Assembly: GCA_009667805.1 (NCBI GenBank)
Contig: CM019067.1
Location: 160,661,049 to 160,725,048 of the forward strand
Direction of reading: 5' to 3'
DNA: 64,000 nucleotides
From: Leptobrachium leishanense
Lineage: Eukaryota > Chordata > Amphibia > Anura > Megophryidae
The position numbers and the translations under genes are program-made. This document shows, piece after piece, positions 33,241 through 45,547 of this stretch; the stretch's first letter is position 1, and every line of letters begins with the position of its first letter. A model generated the notes under the pieces. That model ran no database searches. It was not told the origin of the DNA and saw nothing but the letters and a program-made list of their open reading frames with translations.

Positions 33241-34750
33241 ACCGCTACCTCCAACTTACACATTTTATACAATCCCTAGGAACCCCTTCGACAATGCGAA
33301 CAGATGAGTCACCCTTCGAAACGCTATGTGTGACGGACCCACAACTATCGCATATGCTATCCACTATGTATGGTTCCTCACTGGATGCTTCTGCCCCAGG
33401 TCTTCCCTCATATGCAGGGAGATGGGATAGAGATATGGGTAACATCATATCTGAGGATGACTGGGGTTTGATTTTCCAGACTGCTGCACATGCTTCTAGG
33501 AGTTTGCACATCCAACAGACACACTACAAATTCCTTATGCTCTGGTATCTGACACCTACACGCTTATACAAAATATACCCTACTGCTGATGGGTCATGTT
33601 GGCGTTGCTGCAAGTCACCAGGTACATTTGTACACATATGGTGGGAGTGCTCACTGATATGTCCATACTGGGAATCCATATTCACGTTAATCAATGAGAT
33701 CACGGGTTTGGAATTACACCCCTCCCTTCAGGTTGCACTCTTTCACTTAGTACCTACGTATATCGACACTCACATATAGGAACTCATTGGCTATACAACT
33801 GTGTAATGTAGCTAAATCTCTGACACCTAGAAAGTGGCGCTCGACTACACCCCCAACGGTGTGGGAATGGATACAGGCCATAGAGGGGGTCCGTGAGATG
33901 GAGATGTTCTTCTCCATGGACAACAAATACAACAAATATTATGTTACATGGTACTGGTGGTTGGATTTTCGTGCCAAGAGATCGCGAGAATACACTCCGG
34001 CTGCCATCCCTGTTGCTGTGTAGTCGGGCGGTAGGGTGGGCTCCATAAGCCAATTGTATACTTAACCAGTATGTACCCTTAATATCGCGAACAACCCGTG
34101 CGTTGGGTCAAGCTTATGACATTCTGATATGTTCATGTGTGTTGTGCACCGAAACTTGAGAATTCACAAAGTAATTAATTTACAATATTTGCAATGTTAA
34201 TAATATGTTGTTCCCCCCTCCCCAGTTGCTATTTCTCCTCCCCCATACCCCTTTAGTATTGAGGACATTCTTATTTTCTGTACCGCGGCTACTTTTGTAT
34301 CATACGATAAGCAAAATCTCTGCTTTATTATGTACATCTGATAATAAACTAATAAAAAAAATTATTGCAAAAAAAACGTGATAGAAAATTTGGTGGAAAT
34401 TGGGTGAAATAATCAAGTGGGAAAGTGAAATCAGTAAGGCAGTAAAGGAACTGCGAAGATAAATGCGATGTAAGTGTAAGTGAGGTGAGGTGAAGCAAAA
34501 CCAATGAAAAAAATGAATGATTTTTTTAAAAAAAAAAATGGGGAAAAAAAGTAAAAAATGAAAAGTAAAAAATGAATAAAAAAGTGTGAAGAAAAAATGC
34601 AAATGTGAAATAAGATAAAGAAGAAAATTGGAAAAAGGGGGGTTTAAGGGGGGAATGGAAAAAGATGTGAAAAATGGAAAAAAAAAGGGGAAGGGGAGAG
34701 CAAAAAAATAAAAAATGAAAAATGGAAAAATAAAAAAAGGAATAAAAAAG

Positions 34751-35030
34751 GGGCTAGTAAAACAGGGGATATGATTATCGGTCATAAAGAAAAGAAGTAA
34801 ACGATATGTACTCATTCAGGCCATGAGGAAATAAAGTCTGCAGAGTTTTAATCCAAAAGGTTTCCCTTTGGAGGAGAATTTGGGAACGGTTTCCATCTCT
34901 GTTGAGGGGAGGGATATGGTCTATGGCAATAAATTTAAGAATGAAGTCGATGACCAGCTTGTAGGAAATGCTTAGCGACAGGTTTGTCCATGCGTTGATC
35001 TCGATAGGCAGTGTTAATAGCTGACCGAGA
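34751..35030 (-). pseudogene. Penelope-like GIY-YIG endonuclease, C-terminus
   Basis: The minus strand reads P-V-A-K-H-F-L-Q-A-G-H, then after one frameshift near 34942 A-I-D-H-I-P, N-R-D-G-N-R, L-L-Q-R-E-T-F-W-I and G-L-N-E-Y. This order is the conserved end of the Penelope-like polyprotein, following the GIY-YIG nuclease. Upstream parts are absent. Confidence 0.8.
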
Positions 35031-35453
35031 AGCCATTATCAACAATTACGAAGATCAAGGCACTAGAGCAACTATCCCCTTCCTGCTGTATACTGTACAT
35101 GGCTGCTGGGAGCACTGTGCAGCCTTCCGCCATGGACATGATGGCCAGAGTCAGAGTGACTCTGAGTAGCTTGTCACACTCTGGGGCTGCCCATAGGCTC
35201 CCTGTTTGTGCTGCTGTCTCCTGCACTGATTCGGAACTAAAATTCCGAGCAGCAGCATATCTGTGGCGCTCCCCTTATCTCTATTAACCAAAATCCAGAA
35301 GGGCTCTGAAAATTCCAGTTTTTGGCATCTTGCAGATTGTAGAATTCCGAATAAGGGCTGACTGACCTGTATTATCATTTAAATAAGACATTTATAATGC
35401 AATGAATTGCAACTATAACATCGCACAGTGGTTTACCTTTTTAGGGCCATATT

Positions 35454-35573
35454 ACATAGTTGGTGCTAACTTAACCAGAGCTGTTGTAAACTTCCCAGAG
35501 CCATTATAGCCTATGGAGGTTTTAAGTTTACAACAACTCTGGTTAAGTTAGCAATAACATTGTAATATGGCCC
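35454..35573. mobile_element. 120-bp foldback MITE, TTA target
   Basis: The sequence is nearly one perfect hairpin: GGGCCATATTAC at the left, its complement at the right, and 'ccagagctgttgtaaac' mirrored in the arms. TTA flanks both ends, as expected for PIF/Harbinger. Two related copies lie inside the hAT elements at 40022-40151 and 59875-60003. Confidence 0.87.
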
Positions 35574-35576
35574 TTA

Positions 35577-36725
35577 ATTTTTAATTCTAGAAAAATTGAA
35601 AGCAATAACAACAACAGAGTGATCCCTAATAGAAAATCACAACAATTATGAGTGGTCACAGACTCTAGTTCTTTAAAACCCATTATTCTGCACAGTGAAT
35701 CATGGTCTGGCATTGGGTCTGTTCCAGGTGAAATGAAAGAAAAATAATATTACAAAATAAATAAGTAATTCACTGAGAAATTTACTTTAGCAGAGAATTG
35801 AAATATTAATTCATGCAGAATTCTATTTAGGCATGTCTAAAGTTATAAGTATGTTCAGACAAGTTCAAATTCGAAATGATTTAACGATTTCTAATGACTT
35901 CTTGCACTTTCAGTTTATAGCTACTACGATTGCATGTACGTCTCGACTTCTTCTAATGCACAGTTGCACAATTAAAAAAGAATTAGATGATGGCAAAATT
36001 AATATAACAAGTCATTGTATGTTGAGATCCATGATATACTTTTCACTATTAAGAAAACATACAATGTATGTGCCATTTAGAAAACAAGCTCATAGAAAAT
36101 GAATATTTATCATTTAATGCAGTTGTTTGAAAACAGCTTTTGTAAAGTAGATTGCAGAACGACTAACAACACTGCTTTTGTTTGGAGTTTATTATATTGA
36201 TGTTATTATTATTACTATTATTGATTGGAATTATTTAATTATTATATTGAGACACCTCAAGTGGAATATGTTGTAATGATGATTAAATAGAACACACTAA
36301 TGATTCATGCTGCTGCTATGGACATAGGTCAGTGGATCAAGTCCTGGCGAAATGCTATTATTATCACGGTGCTTTAAGCCAGTGCTAGAGGTCAATTTAA
36401 ATTGACTGAAGGGACTGATGGCATTATTGTCTGGATTTCCCAAAAGATAACTTAAATATATGCCCGGGGGTGCCTTACACTAATTTATCCTGATACCTTA
36501 TTATGGCTAACAGCAAAAATTAAAGTTAGTTTGGTAAATTGAAACCGTATATGTTTGAGTCAATTTACAGTGTCACATTGGTTGTTCTGTTTTTAAGTAC
36601 ACTACAGACGGCGACAGTTTCATACTGTAGAACGAAAAAATGTCAAGATAAATTGCAAGAGAACCATCTAAGAAAACATACAAAACATTTTATAGCAGTG
36701 ACACCCATTTCTAAATTTAAGAGAT
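35577..36725. other. Non-coding DNA, nothing recognised
   Basis: AT-rich sequence with an ATT-rich patch near 36190-36250 and chance ORFs up to 89 codons. I see no element ends. Confidence 0.45.
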
Positions 36726-36726
36726 G

Positions 36727-37265
36727 TGTGGGTGATTATTATTATTATCCTTTATATAGCGACACAAATTCTGCAGCGCTTTACAAGATCTGTGTACAAG
36801 GGATTGATACATTAGAATTCCACACATGGATGATGACCGGATTCAGAGGGACCCTGTTCCCAAGGGAATTTACAATCTAGGAGAAGTACAAGTATTTTGT
36901 GAGGTAGGCACATCCATATCATTGGGTGTCTTGCCCAAGGACACTCGCTAGTAGCGTCTTCTGATTGGAAACGGGTCATCTTAACCATCATTGTAGATCA
37001 GCGACCTGGTGGTTAGGTCGAACCCGCTTCTTGTAATGTCGAGATTTGCTTCTGCACAGTTGTATTGGAGAGATGTGACTTGTTTCTCTACGGTCCAACG
37101 ATATAGACGTTACCACTAGACTCCACAGCTGATATTGTGTGGTAGGCAATTATGTATCATTAGGTGTCTTGCTCAAGGACACTTACTGGAGAGGTGCTTT
37201 GACTGGGATTCGAACTTGGGTCTCCACGGTTATAAAGCAGTGATATTACCTCTACTCCATCCAGC
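36727..37265 (-). mobile_element. Diverged dispersed repeats, SINE-like
   Basis: 36730-36790 has an ATT array followed by 'tatagcgacacaaattctgc', the start of a repeat common in amphibian DNA. 37135-37265 matches the tRNA-like half of the SINE on the minus strand, with a B-box complement at 37205-37215. 36900-36960 has a further 'gtgtcttgcccaaggacac' copy. Confidence 0.6.
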
Positions 37266-37919
37266 CAAAATTGAGGGAGATGGAAATTTATGTTTGAGCC
37301 AACTTATACCAAAAAGAAGACAAAATCGACCTCATACTAACTGATGCCAAATAATTTAATGTTGACTTTTTAGTACTGGAACAAAATATCAATTATATTA
37401 ACAAATGAAGAGCACTGGGTTGGCAAGATGTCATGCCATGAATATCTCACATTTTTTTTATAAACCCTGCAAACCCCAGTAACTGGTTAAATATTCAAAG
37501 ACAAAATCCCCAAGATGATATTTTCCTTATAATATACCCCCTGATTCAAAGTATTCTTTTTGTTATTGGAAAAATAAGTTCAGTGTTGTTTTCTTTTGGA
37601 TTGGAGGGCTATGGAGATCTCCATCTTAAGATTGGTGAAGTATGTCCACCATAGTCTCAGATATCGCTGAATCAACAGTAAACTGAGAATAGCTGCTGTT
37701 TGCGAACCTCATGTATGGAAAACAATGGCAGCGTTGTTCAGTGTTGTTCATCCAAACATCACCTGCTTGTGTTGTTTTTTTCTCTTTCTGGATTGCTGTT
37801 GTTCACCATAGTTCCAACAAAGATGATTTTCACCACTGTTTGTAAGAAAGGTAAACAATGGTGCTTAGTGAATAACTCCCTTACTTTAACATAACATACC
37901 ATCTCCCAAAGAAGACATA

Positions 37920-39223
37920 CAGGGTTATTCAGAGAGATCCGAAATGTCGCCGAAATGTACACTTACACTGAAATTCAGCATACGCAGACATTTTGGGTGC
38001 CATTCGTCTATTCAGAGAGCAGGCAGTTTGCCAAATTTTGGTGAATTGCCTGCACGTACGGTGCCTCTTTGAGGGCAGTGAAATCCCCATAGAGAAGCAA
38101 TGGTTCATCTAATCAGAGAACACCGAACAGCAGTGAAAAGTTGCCGAAATGCCCTGCTGTACGGTGGTTTCATTCAACAGGTTTATTCAGGCGAATCCCA
38201 TAGGCTTCAATGTTAAAAATACTCCCGGTTTAATCTAATATCTAATAAACCGTTTATTACTTTATCTGCAGTAAAAAGTCTCTTTATTTATAGGTTTCTT
38301 TAGGATTTTTTAGGGATTTTTCGGGATTTTTTGGCAAACTTTTTTTTCTGTTTTTTTAAATAGTTTTTTCTTTTTTCTGTAACAGCTCTTTTTATTATCA
38401 GTCATTGGATCTTATATGTAAATTACAGATATTTTCGTTCAGTTGTCTTTTTGCAAACAGCGTTTCAATTTTGAAACTCTCTGGCTCAAACTTTGAAACT
38501 TTCAGACGAGCGCAGTGTTCACGTCCGTGTTGGCGCACATTTTATCGTCCGTGGTAGCATACAATTATGATCAATAGAGACCCACACATGAAGTACGTCC
38601 GCACGGACACAAGTTAGGCAAGAACGTAAAACCGCTAGAACAGATGTGCAGAGTGTGCCACGTCCGCAATGTCCGCATAGCTTTGTGTGTGAGTGATGGA
38701 ACGTAGTCAGACGGACTGCATTTTTGACGTCCAGCATTTTTGATTGACAAAATGGTTTTTCCTATTAATTTTATTTCCCATCTCAGTCAAAAAAAACATC
38801 AGTCACAAAAACGAACTGTGGGCCACTACCTTGTCGTCAGTCAGAAAGTATGTCCATTGTGCACGGATGTACAGTCCGCACAGAATGCGTTCATCTGACA
38901 TAAGCCTCAAGCGTAATGTTTTGTTGGTTTTTTTCACCCCATTCATCTGCCTGTCGACTTTTTGTGGCGGCTGCTCTGCGCGGTGCTGTCGGCGGCTCCT
39001 CGGATTTTTCTGGCGTGTTCAACGTGGTTTTTGGGGATTTTCGGTGAGCGGTGAATGTTCGGCGGGTTTGCGGTGAGTTTCCCCTATACTCTGGGGGCCC
39101 TGCGGTTGTACTTGAATACACTGCAGGGTCGGTGAACTAGAATCGCATGAATAGCCCCAAAGTGTGGGGAACGAAAGGACACCGAAAGTGCGGCGACATT
39201 TCGTATCTCTCTTAATAACCCCT
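37920..39223. mobile_element. Foldback family element, 1.3-kb form
   Basis: It starts CAGGGTTATTCAGAGAG and ends with the decayed complement 'tctctcttaataacccc'. Next to the left end is 'gccattcgtctattcagagag', and the interior has the phrase 'gcagtaaaaagtctcttta' seen in other copies. A diverged GGCTRGGGTCAGAC MITE occupies 38503-38906. Confidence 0.7.
38503..38906. mobile_element. GGCTRGGGTCAGAC MITE, left end lost
   Basis: The sequence begins at TCAGACGAGCGCAGTG without the usual first bases and ends CATCTGACATAAGCC. The interior matches subfamily II, with 'cacacaaagct' complement and 'gaagtacgtccgcac'. Confidence 0.65.
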
Positions 39224-39809
39224 ACACTGACGTTTAAGACCCCCTAAAATAAATGTATGTGCCTCAGTATAATCAATTGTTATTTATCTAAGTACATAAG
39301 AAGCTTTTTGCATATGTTTTAGCGCAGCGTTTGTGTCCGAAGTCAGACCAAGCCATCAGGAAGTAGAGAATTTTCCCTCGAAAGCCAAGCAACAAAAATT
39401 CTAATTAAAAAAACCCAAAAACAATAGGAAAAAAGAAATGACATAAAATAGACACTTACAGAATTCAGACATATCAATTTTTCTTCCCAGGAACAAGGCT
39501 ATTCTTCATCATGCTATGAATCGACTTTGTGGTTGCTATGATTTCGTTAGCTGCTATGACTGACTCACAGAAGAGAAAATGTCACTAATATTTTAAAATT
39601 CTATTTCTGAACTATATTTTTCCTGCTATGTATCTCATTTTCAGCCACATATGGCCCACTAGGGATTTTTGTCCATCTGTTGCAGAACTGCCTAATGAAT
39701 CTCTAAGAATCCCAAGAGTGCAGTTGGGCTGGTCCTAGAAAATCCTGCTAATTTAGGTGGTCAATCTAAATTCTACTTTGGTCTTGATTTAAATGTCACT
39801 GCTGAGAAT

Positions 39810-40753
39810 TAGACATGTGCACAGCACAAAATTGCGTTTTGAACTAATGGATTAGTCCTAAAATGCAATATATTTAGTTGCTAAAGAAATTCATTTTCAG
39901 TTCTTTAGTATGAAAACTAATTTCATTCATCCGAAAACCAGTGGATACAATTACTATTGTAGTGGCTCCTCAGAGGGCTGAGATCGCTGCTTGTTACAGT
40001 ATCTCTCTCTCAGCACAATGTGGGTCATATTACATAGTTGGTGCTACCTTAACCAGAGCTGTTGTAAACTTCCCAGAGCCATTATAGCCTATGGAGGTTT
40101 TCAGTTTACAACAGCTCTGGTTAAGTTAGCGCCAACATTGTAATACTGCCCCGTGTCAGGCAAAGCTGTTACAGTAATTGACTGCTGCTCATCACAGCGC
40201 TTAGTTTCAGTAAAACTAGTAAATAATATTTTTATATATAAGAGGTTAGAACAATATTATTTCCTTGTTTTACTGAAACTCTGAGCGCTGTTACAGTCAG
40301 TTACTGTAACAGCTGAGCCTGATACATTGTACTGAGAGAAAATGTAACAAACAGCCGATCTCAGCGCTCGCAGCCACTGGATTTAAAGGGCTAAAAAAAA
40401 AAAGGCTCCTCTCTGTATAATGTATATAACATCCTCCTGCATTAATACCCCTCTCTGCATAATGTATAGAACCTCCTCCTGCATTAATTAATGCCCCTCT
40501 CTGTATAGAACATCATACTGCATTGGCATGTGGAGGGTGCAGAACTACGGATGTTGCGCTCTTCATTGCTGGTCTCCTTCACTCATCAATGTAATATCAC
40601 AAAAAGGACTGAAACTAAAATGTAGTGCATTTTATTTTAGTTTCTTTCGTTTTTTGTACTGAGCAGTTTCGTTTCTCTTGAGTCATACGAAAACTAAATT
40701 ATCCCAAAATTCGGACTAAATCGTTTTAGTACTAAAACGAATGCACATGTCTA
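39810..40753. mobile_element. hAT element copy A, TAGACATGTGC ends (944 bp)
   Basis: The ends TAGACATGTGCAC and TGCACATGTCTA are flanked by CTGAGAAT on both sides (39802-39809, 40754-40761), an 8-bp hAT duplication. Its interior is largely palindromic and includes a 130-bp foldback MITE and two to three units of a repeat containing 'ctctgtataatgtat'. No transposase frame is present. Copy B lies at 59101-61408. Confidence 0.9.
40022..40151. mobile_element. Foldback MITE nested in hAT copy A
   Basis: This 130-bp hairpin (GGGTCATATTAC ... GTAATACTGCCC) is homologous to 35454-35573. It occurs at the same internal position in hAT copy B, so the hAT master already carried it before both copies moved. 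Confidence 0.8.
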
Positions 40754-41468
40754 CTGAGAATCATTGCCTGAACTCAAGAGTTGAATGCTACCTGTACGTG
40801 ATATTTTGATATATGAAAATAAACCTTAAAAAAGCACCTAAAAGCAATATTTTTTGATACCATGAATCAGAACTACAGTACATTTCTTTTTTTTGCAAAA
40901 TGGAGATTAGGTGACCATCTCGATGAAAACTGTAAATCACCTTCACATTTTACCACACAGTGAGACCATGTGTCACATAATGCTACCAAATAACTAATAA
41001 AAAAAAACAGCGACACAATTACCGTCTCAATTTTTTTACTTTTTACTTTGTTATTCTTCAGGTCGGCTTTGATTTATCTTTGTTTCCATTTATTTCTTTG
41101 CCTGTCACTTTCTCACATTGTCTCTTATTATATTCTTGTATATCCAGATCTCTATCTGATTCTCTAGAATCACACATGTAGGCCTTGCAGACTGTCTGGC
41201 TACGGTCCCTGTTAAATCTGTTTTTATTGCTGTTTGCTTCAATGTCTTTTTCTGTGTACCCATCACTTAAGGGGTTATTCACAGAGCACCGAAATGTGAG
41301 GCATAACTAGAAACCTACCTCAGGGCCCAGGTGCGGGAATCCATGAAGGGCCCCCCCTCGGTGCCCCCATGCACTGGACCCCTCCAGGTCCACAATGTTG
41401 ACTTCAGACAAACGGTGTCCCATTTTTTTCCAGGTCCACTATGACCACTTCAGTCTATCCCATTTTAA

Positions 41469-41879
41469 GGCTAGGGTCAGACGAGCGCGTTTTCTGCGGA
41501 CTGTGCATCCGTGCAGTACGGACACACTTTTTGACGGAAGACACAGTAGTCCGTTTTTGTGACTGACGTTATTTTTGACGGATGTAGGAGGGAAAATAAT
41601 TTGGAATGAAAACACATTTTGTCCGTCAAAAATGCTGGACATTTAAATGCAGTCCGTCTGACCACGTTCCATCACTCACACACAAAGCTATGCGGACCTT
41701 GCGGACATGGCGCACTCCGCATGTCCGTCCTAGCGGTTCGACGTTCTTGCTAACCTGCGTCTGTTTGCCGCGTCCGCACTTCCGTGTGTAGGCCTTCATT
41801 GGTCATGATTATCTGCTACCACAGACGTACTAAAGTGCGGCTACATGGACATTAATATTGTGTTCGTCTGACCCCAGCC
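41469..41879. mobile_element. GGCTRGGGTCAGAC MITE, subfamily II
   Basis: It starts GGCTAGGGTCAGACGAGCG and ends CGTCTGACCCCAGCC, with TAA before and TTA after. The interior has a 'cacacacaaagctatgcgg' segment and CpG-rich 'gtccg' motifs on both strands. Confidence 0.85.
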
Positions 41880-42631
41880 TTAAGGGAATGTGCACCATGT
41901 ATATCTCAGAGCTCCATAGCAATAAAACTCACAGTAATGTGCATGTGTATGAGCGAATCATAGGTGAGGCCCTGGCCCTTGCCAAGCTGCCCAAGTAAGG
42001 CCACTGCCGGCTATGTGTGGGGGCCCCCTGAACTCAGGGGCCCGGTAGCAGTTGCACTCTTTGCACCCCTGGTAGCTACGCCCCACTCACCGTAATTTCA
42101 GTGCTCTGCTATTCCCCGCTCTTCGGGGAATCAAATTTCCCCACCCTGCGATGAATTCTGCATTCATCGCAGGGTCATCAGATTGCGTGCAAAAGCCATC
42201 GCAAGAAAATAAAAAGCCGCAAGACCGCCTAAATTATCGGATGCCGTTTCTTATTTTTTTAAATGTCATCCTATAAAATGCCACAAACATGCCAGACAAC
42301 TGCTGCAAACCAGCTGGTGGGCCGCCAAACGCAACCGTCGAGCCACCGCACACAGCGCCGACCAGCCACAAAAGAAAGCCAACAAGCTCCCGAATGAAAA
42401 AAAGAAAAAAAAATTGTTTGAAAGTGTCAAAATTGAAACGCCGTTTGCAAAAAAACTACTGAATGAAAATATCTGGAATTAACATATAAAGTCCTATGAA
42501 TGACAATAAAAAGGTCTGTTAAAGAAAAAAGAAAACCGCTATAAAAAACCCTTAATTTTTTTTCCCCAGAAAAATACCTAAAAGATCCTAATAAGAATCA
42601 ATAAATAAAGAGACTTTTTACTGCAGATTAA

Positions 42632-43057
42632 GGCTAGGGTCAGTCTAACGCATTTCTCGCAGCGACCGTCAAAAAGTGCGTCCGAACGCATTGCCGTATT
42701 CTTTCACAGAATGCGCAAAAACAGTCATACGATGCGCATTTTTGTGCGTGGTATTTTATGGATCCAAATCAGGAAACTTTGGGTGGCTGGACGTTATGTT
42801 GGCTGGACATGAGCAGCATCTGACATCTCCTAATCACGCACACATGCCACTAGCGGACACAGCGCACTCTGTACATCAGTACTAGCGGTTCTGCGTTCTC
42901 GAAAAAATGCGTTCATTTTCCACTTGCGTTGCGCGGCCGGACTTTCATGCGGCCGTACTTCGTATATTGGCCGTCATTGCGTGTCATTTGCTGCTACTGC
43001 GGCCATGATTAAGTGCGCCTAACCGCACGTAAAAAATGCGCTAGTCTGACCCCAGTC
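42632..43057. mobile_element. GGCTRGGGTCAGAC MITE, subfamily I
   Basis: It starts GGCTAGGGTCAGTCTAACGC and ends GTCTGACCCCAGTC, with TAA before and TTA after. Subfamily I is recognised by 'gcattttcgtgcg'-like ends, 'aaaaaatgcgttcattttcc' and 'acttcgtatattggccgtc'. Confidence 0.83.
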
Positions 43058-43400
43058 TTAAATAATTAAATTTTGTTTGTTAGATATTGAATAAATACGG
43101 GAATATTTTTAACATTGAAACCTATGGTATTGGCCTCAATAAACCTGCCGAATGAAAGCACCAAAAATCACGTCATTTCTCTGACATTTCACTGCTGTTC
43201 GGTGTTCTCTGAATAGAGTAACCATTACTTCTCTATGGAGACTTTCACTGCCGTCGAACAGGCACCGTATTCGCCAATTCGCCTGAATTTTGCGAACTGC
43301 CTGCTTTCTGAATAGCCGAATGGCCGGAAAATGGCACGTATGGGGAAATTCACTGTTCAATGCAGTTTCAGCTATTTGTGAATAACCCTGTTAGCATTTA

Positions 43401-43848
43401 GGCTGGTGTCAGACGAGCGTAGTGTTCACGTCCGTGATTACGCCTAAAAGTACGTCCGTGATAGCATGAAAGAAAGTCCATTGGAGCCCGTTACACGAAG
43501 TACGTCCGCACTGAACTGCGGACGCACAACGGCCGCGGCAAACGGACGCAGGTTAGGCAAGAACGTAATACTGCTAGAACGGACGTGCGGAGTGCGCTGC
43601 GTCCACAACGTCTGCATAGCTTTGTGTGTGAGTGATGGAGCATGGTCAGACGGACTGCATTTATACGTCCAGCATTTTTGACGGACAGAATGTTTTTTCA
43701 TTGTAATTTATTTTTCCCTCCTACATACGTCAAAAATAACTTCAGTGAAAAAACGCACTGTGTGACCACTACTGCGTCATCCGTACTGACGATGTTTGTA
43801 CTGCACGGACGTACAGTCCGTAGAAATCACGCTCGTCTGACCCCAGCC
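43401..43848. mobile_element. GGCTRGGGTCAGAC MITE, left half of an inverted pair
   Basis: It starts GGCTGGTGTCAGACGAGCG, ends GTCTGACCCCAGCC and has TTA on both sides. The next MITE, only 22 bp away, is nearly its exact reverse complement. Confidence 0.88.
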
Positions 43849-44400
43849 TTATACCCAGGACATACTTTTAGGCTGGGGTCAGACGAGCGTGATTTCTACG
43901 GACTGTACGTCCGTGCAGTACGGACATCGTCAGTACGGATGACGCAGTAGTGGTCACACAGTCCGTTTTTTCACTGAAGTTATTTTTTGACGGATGTAGG
44001 AGGGGAAAATAAATTACAATGAAAAAACATTCTGTCCGTCAAAAATGCTGGACGTATAAATGCAGTCCGTCTGACCTCGCTCCATCACTCACACACAAAG
44101 CTATGCAGACGTTGTGGACGTGGCGCCACTCCGCACGTCCGTTCTAGCAGTATTACGTTCTTGCCTAACCTGCGTCCGTTTGCCGCGGCCGTTGTGCGTC
44201 CGCAGTTCAGTGCGGACGTACTTCATGTATCAGGCTCCAATGGACTTACTTTCATGCTATCACGGACGTACTTTTAGGCGCAATCACGGACGTGAACACT
44301 ACGCTCGTCTGACCCCAGCCGAAAACGAGAGAAGTCTCAATGTATCCTTCCTGGTAAAATACATTACAAATAAATAAAGAAATAAATAAATACTAAAATA
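43849..44400 (+). mobile_element. SINE 3' part split by a MITE
   Basis: 'acccaggacatactt' (43854-43868) and 'gaaaacgagagaagtctc' (44321-44338) are adjacent in intact SINE copies. Here they are separated by the MITE at 43871-44320. The tail ends in an AAATA array near 44368-44395. The 5' part is lost where the other MITE abuts. Confidence 0.75.
43871..44320. mobile_element. GGCTRGGGTCAGAC MITE, right half of the inverted pair
   Basis: It starts GGCTGGGGTCAGACGAGCG and ends GTCTGACCCCAGCC. It lies inside a SINE tail. TTA precedes it, but GAA follows, so the right duplication has mutated. Confidence 0.87.
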
Positions 44401-45547
44401 CCTTTCTCTCTCCTCTCCAATATGTACTTATCATGATTCCTCTCAAATATGTATTTTCCCATTCAAATGCTTTTTCTCTCTCTCCAATATCTCTCTTACT
44501 TTCTAATATCACTTTCCCATGTTTTTACATCTCTACCAACATTTAATGTCTACTATCCTTTCCCGTTCCGCTGTATCTCTTTAAATCTTTATTTCTGTAT
44601 ATTTCTTTTATAATGTATTTGTTTATACAGTTCAGAAAAGATAAGTAAAACAAGTAAAATGAATATACATTCCACACATCCAGCAAGCACAGTTGTTTCA
44701 CAAATGTTAAAATATGACCATTGTTGCAACTACTGTGCATTGAGTTTATTGATGGAAGCAAATTTTGGCTACTGCAACTAATGTTGTCTCAAACAGTAAA
44801 GTGGTAAACAATGGTAGCACCATAATTCTTTCTTAGAAGAGAACCTCAGTCATTGTCAGAGACGTGCCACCACTGATGTACAAATGATTCACCATTGGTG
44901 ATTACATTTCTCCAGTTTGAAACAGCTGTCACCTCAAACCTGTCAGGCAAAATGTACAGGCTCCCAGCAAAATCCATCATATTTCCCAAGAGATTTAAAT
45001 TCTATGGAAAGCATGTGACAATGCTTTCCTGCAGTACGTAGAATTAATATGCTGCATCAAGTCACTTATTAAGATGGTGTGATTTCCATCATCGTATGAA
45101 TTCTGCATACAACAGAAAAGCCCTTCCCTGCAAAATAATTAACTGTTTAAGATGATGTGACTTCATGAAAGGGCTTCCCTGCGGTTTGCAGAATTCAAAC
45201 GTTGCAGGAAGTCACACAATCTGCTGCATATGAATTTTAAAAAAAGCCAGAAAGAAATGAATTCATCGATTCAGTCTATTGTTTCCTCAAGGAGCACTAA
45301 TAGGCCTGGTTTTCCAGATATCTGAAGTAAAGCACAGGTGATGTGATTTGATACTCAGTGATTTAATTAATCAGTCTGCATTTTCTCCAGATAATTGTAG
45401 TGTTCTGGTTGCTGATGGGAATTAAAGTATGTGTTGTTCACCGTTGCAGGGGGGAAGGATTTCTGGTGTTGGACTGCTGACAGGAAGTGAGTAGCTGCGG
45501 AGAGAGCTGAGGAAATGGATCCATCACGAATGAATGCAGAGAGCTAA
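44401..45547. other. Non-coding DNA, little recognised
   Basis: 44401-44520 is CT-rich low-complexity sequence. 45298-45395 resembles the foldback MITE interior at 48780-48880. The rest has no gene or element ends I can identify. Confidence 0.45.

Larger units (their letters stand above)
28299..34023 (+). pseudogene. L1 ORF2p (endonuclease, reverse transcriptase), broken
   Basis: An apurinic-type endonuclease starts at 28299 (N-L-C-G-L-N-S-P, L-Q-E-K-H-L, G-G-D-F-N-V, S-D-H-A-P-V). RT follows, with G-K-S-P-G-P-D-G-F near 29693, P-I-S-L-L-N-V-D near 29880 and F-A-D-D at 30382-30393. The C-terminal motif C-W-R-C-C..H-I-W-W-E-C is at 33598-33640. Breaks are frameshifts near 28470, 29780, 30065, 30720 and 33780, stops at 29053, 29365, 30160, 30640 and 33777, and a hAT insertion at 31325-33240. 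Confidence 0.92.
26510..34373 (+). mobile_element. Full-length L1 LINE
   Basis: The element begins GGGGGCGGAGCC and ends in an A-rich tail with two AATAA-type signals near 34342. It is flanked by a 14-bp duplication that matches at 13 positions (AAACATGATAGAAA, AAACGTGATAGAAA). It carries a coiled-coil ORF1 and an ORF2 with endonuclease, RT and a C-terminal cysteine motif, the L1-clade layout. Without the internal hAT it is about 5.9 kb. Many stops and frameshifts show it is old and inactive. Confidence 0.93.
25740..35030 (-). mobile_element. Penelope-like element, split by an L1 insertion
   Basis: Minus-strand coding homology lies at 34751-35030 and the 3' region with a hammerhead-like motif lies at 25740-26495. 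An 8-kb L1 with a 14-bp target duplication (26496-26509, 34374-34387) separates the two. Penelope-like elements encode an RT and a GIY-YIG endonuclease and often carry hammerheads in their terminal repeats. Only the C-terminus and tail remain here. Confidence 0.72.
41271..43390. mobile_element. Foldback family element with two or more inserted MITEs
   Basis: It starts GGGGTTATTCACAGAG and ends GTGAATAACCCTG. MITEs at 41469-41879 and 42632-43057 sit inside. The segment 41290-42087 also carries its own outer pair, GGCATAACTAGAAAC and GTAGCTACGCCCC, so a separate gene-free transposon probably encloses the first MITE. Confidence 0.65.

Noticed and set aside
34300..34815. 171-codon F-rich minus-strand ORF
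   Set aside because: It is low-complexity A-rich DNA in the Penelope 3' region and L1 tail, with no domain.
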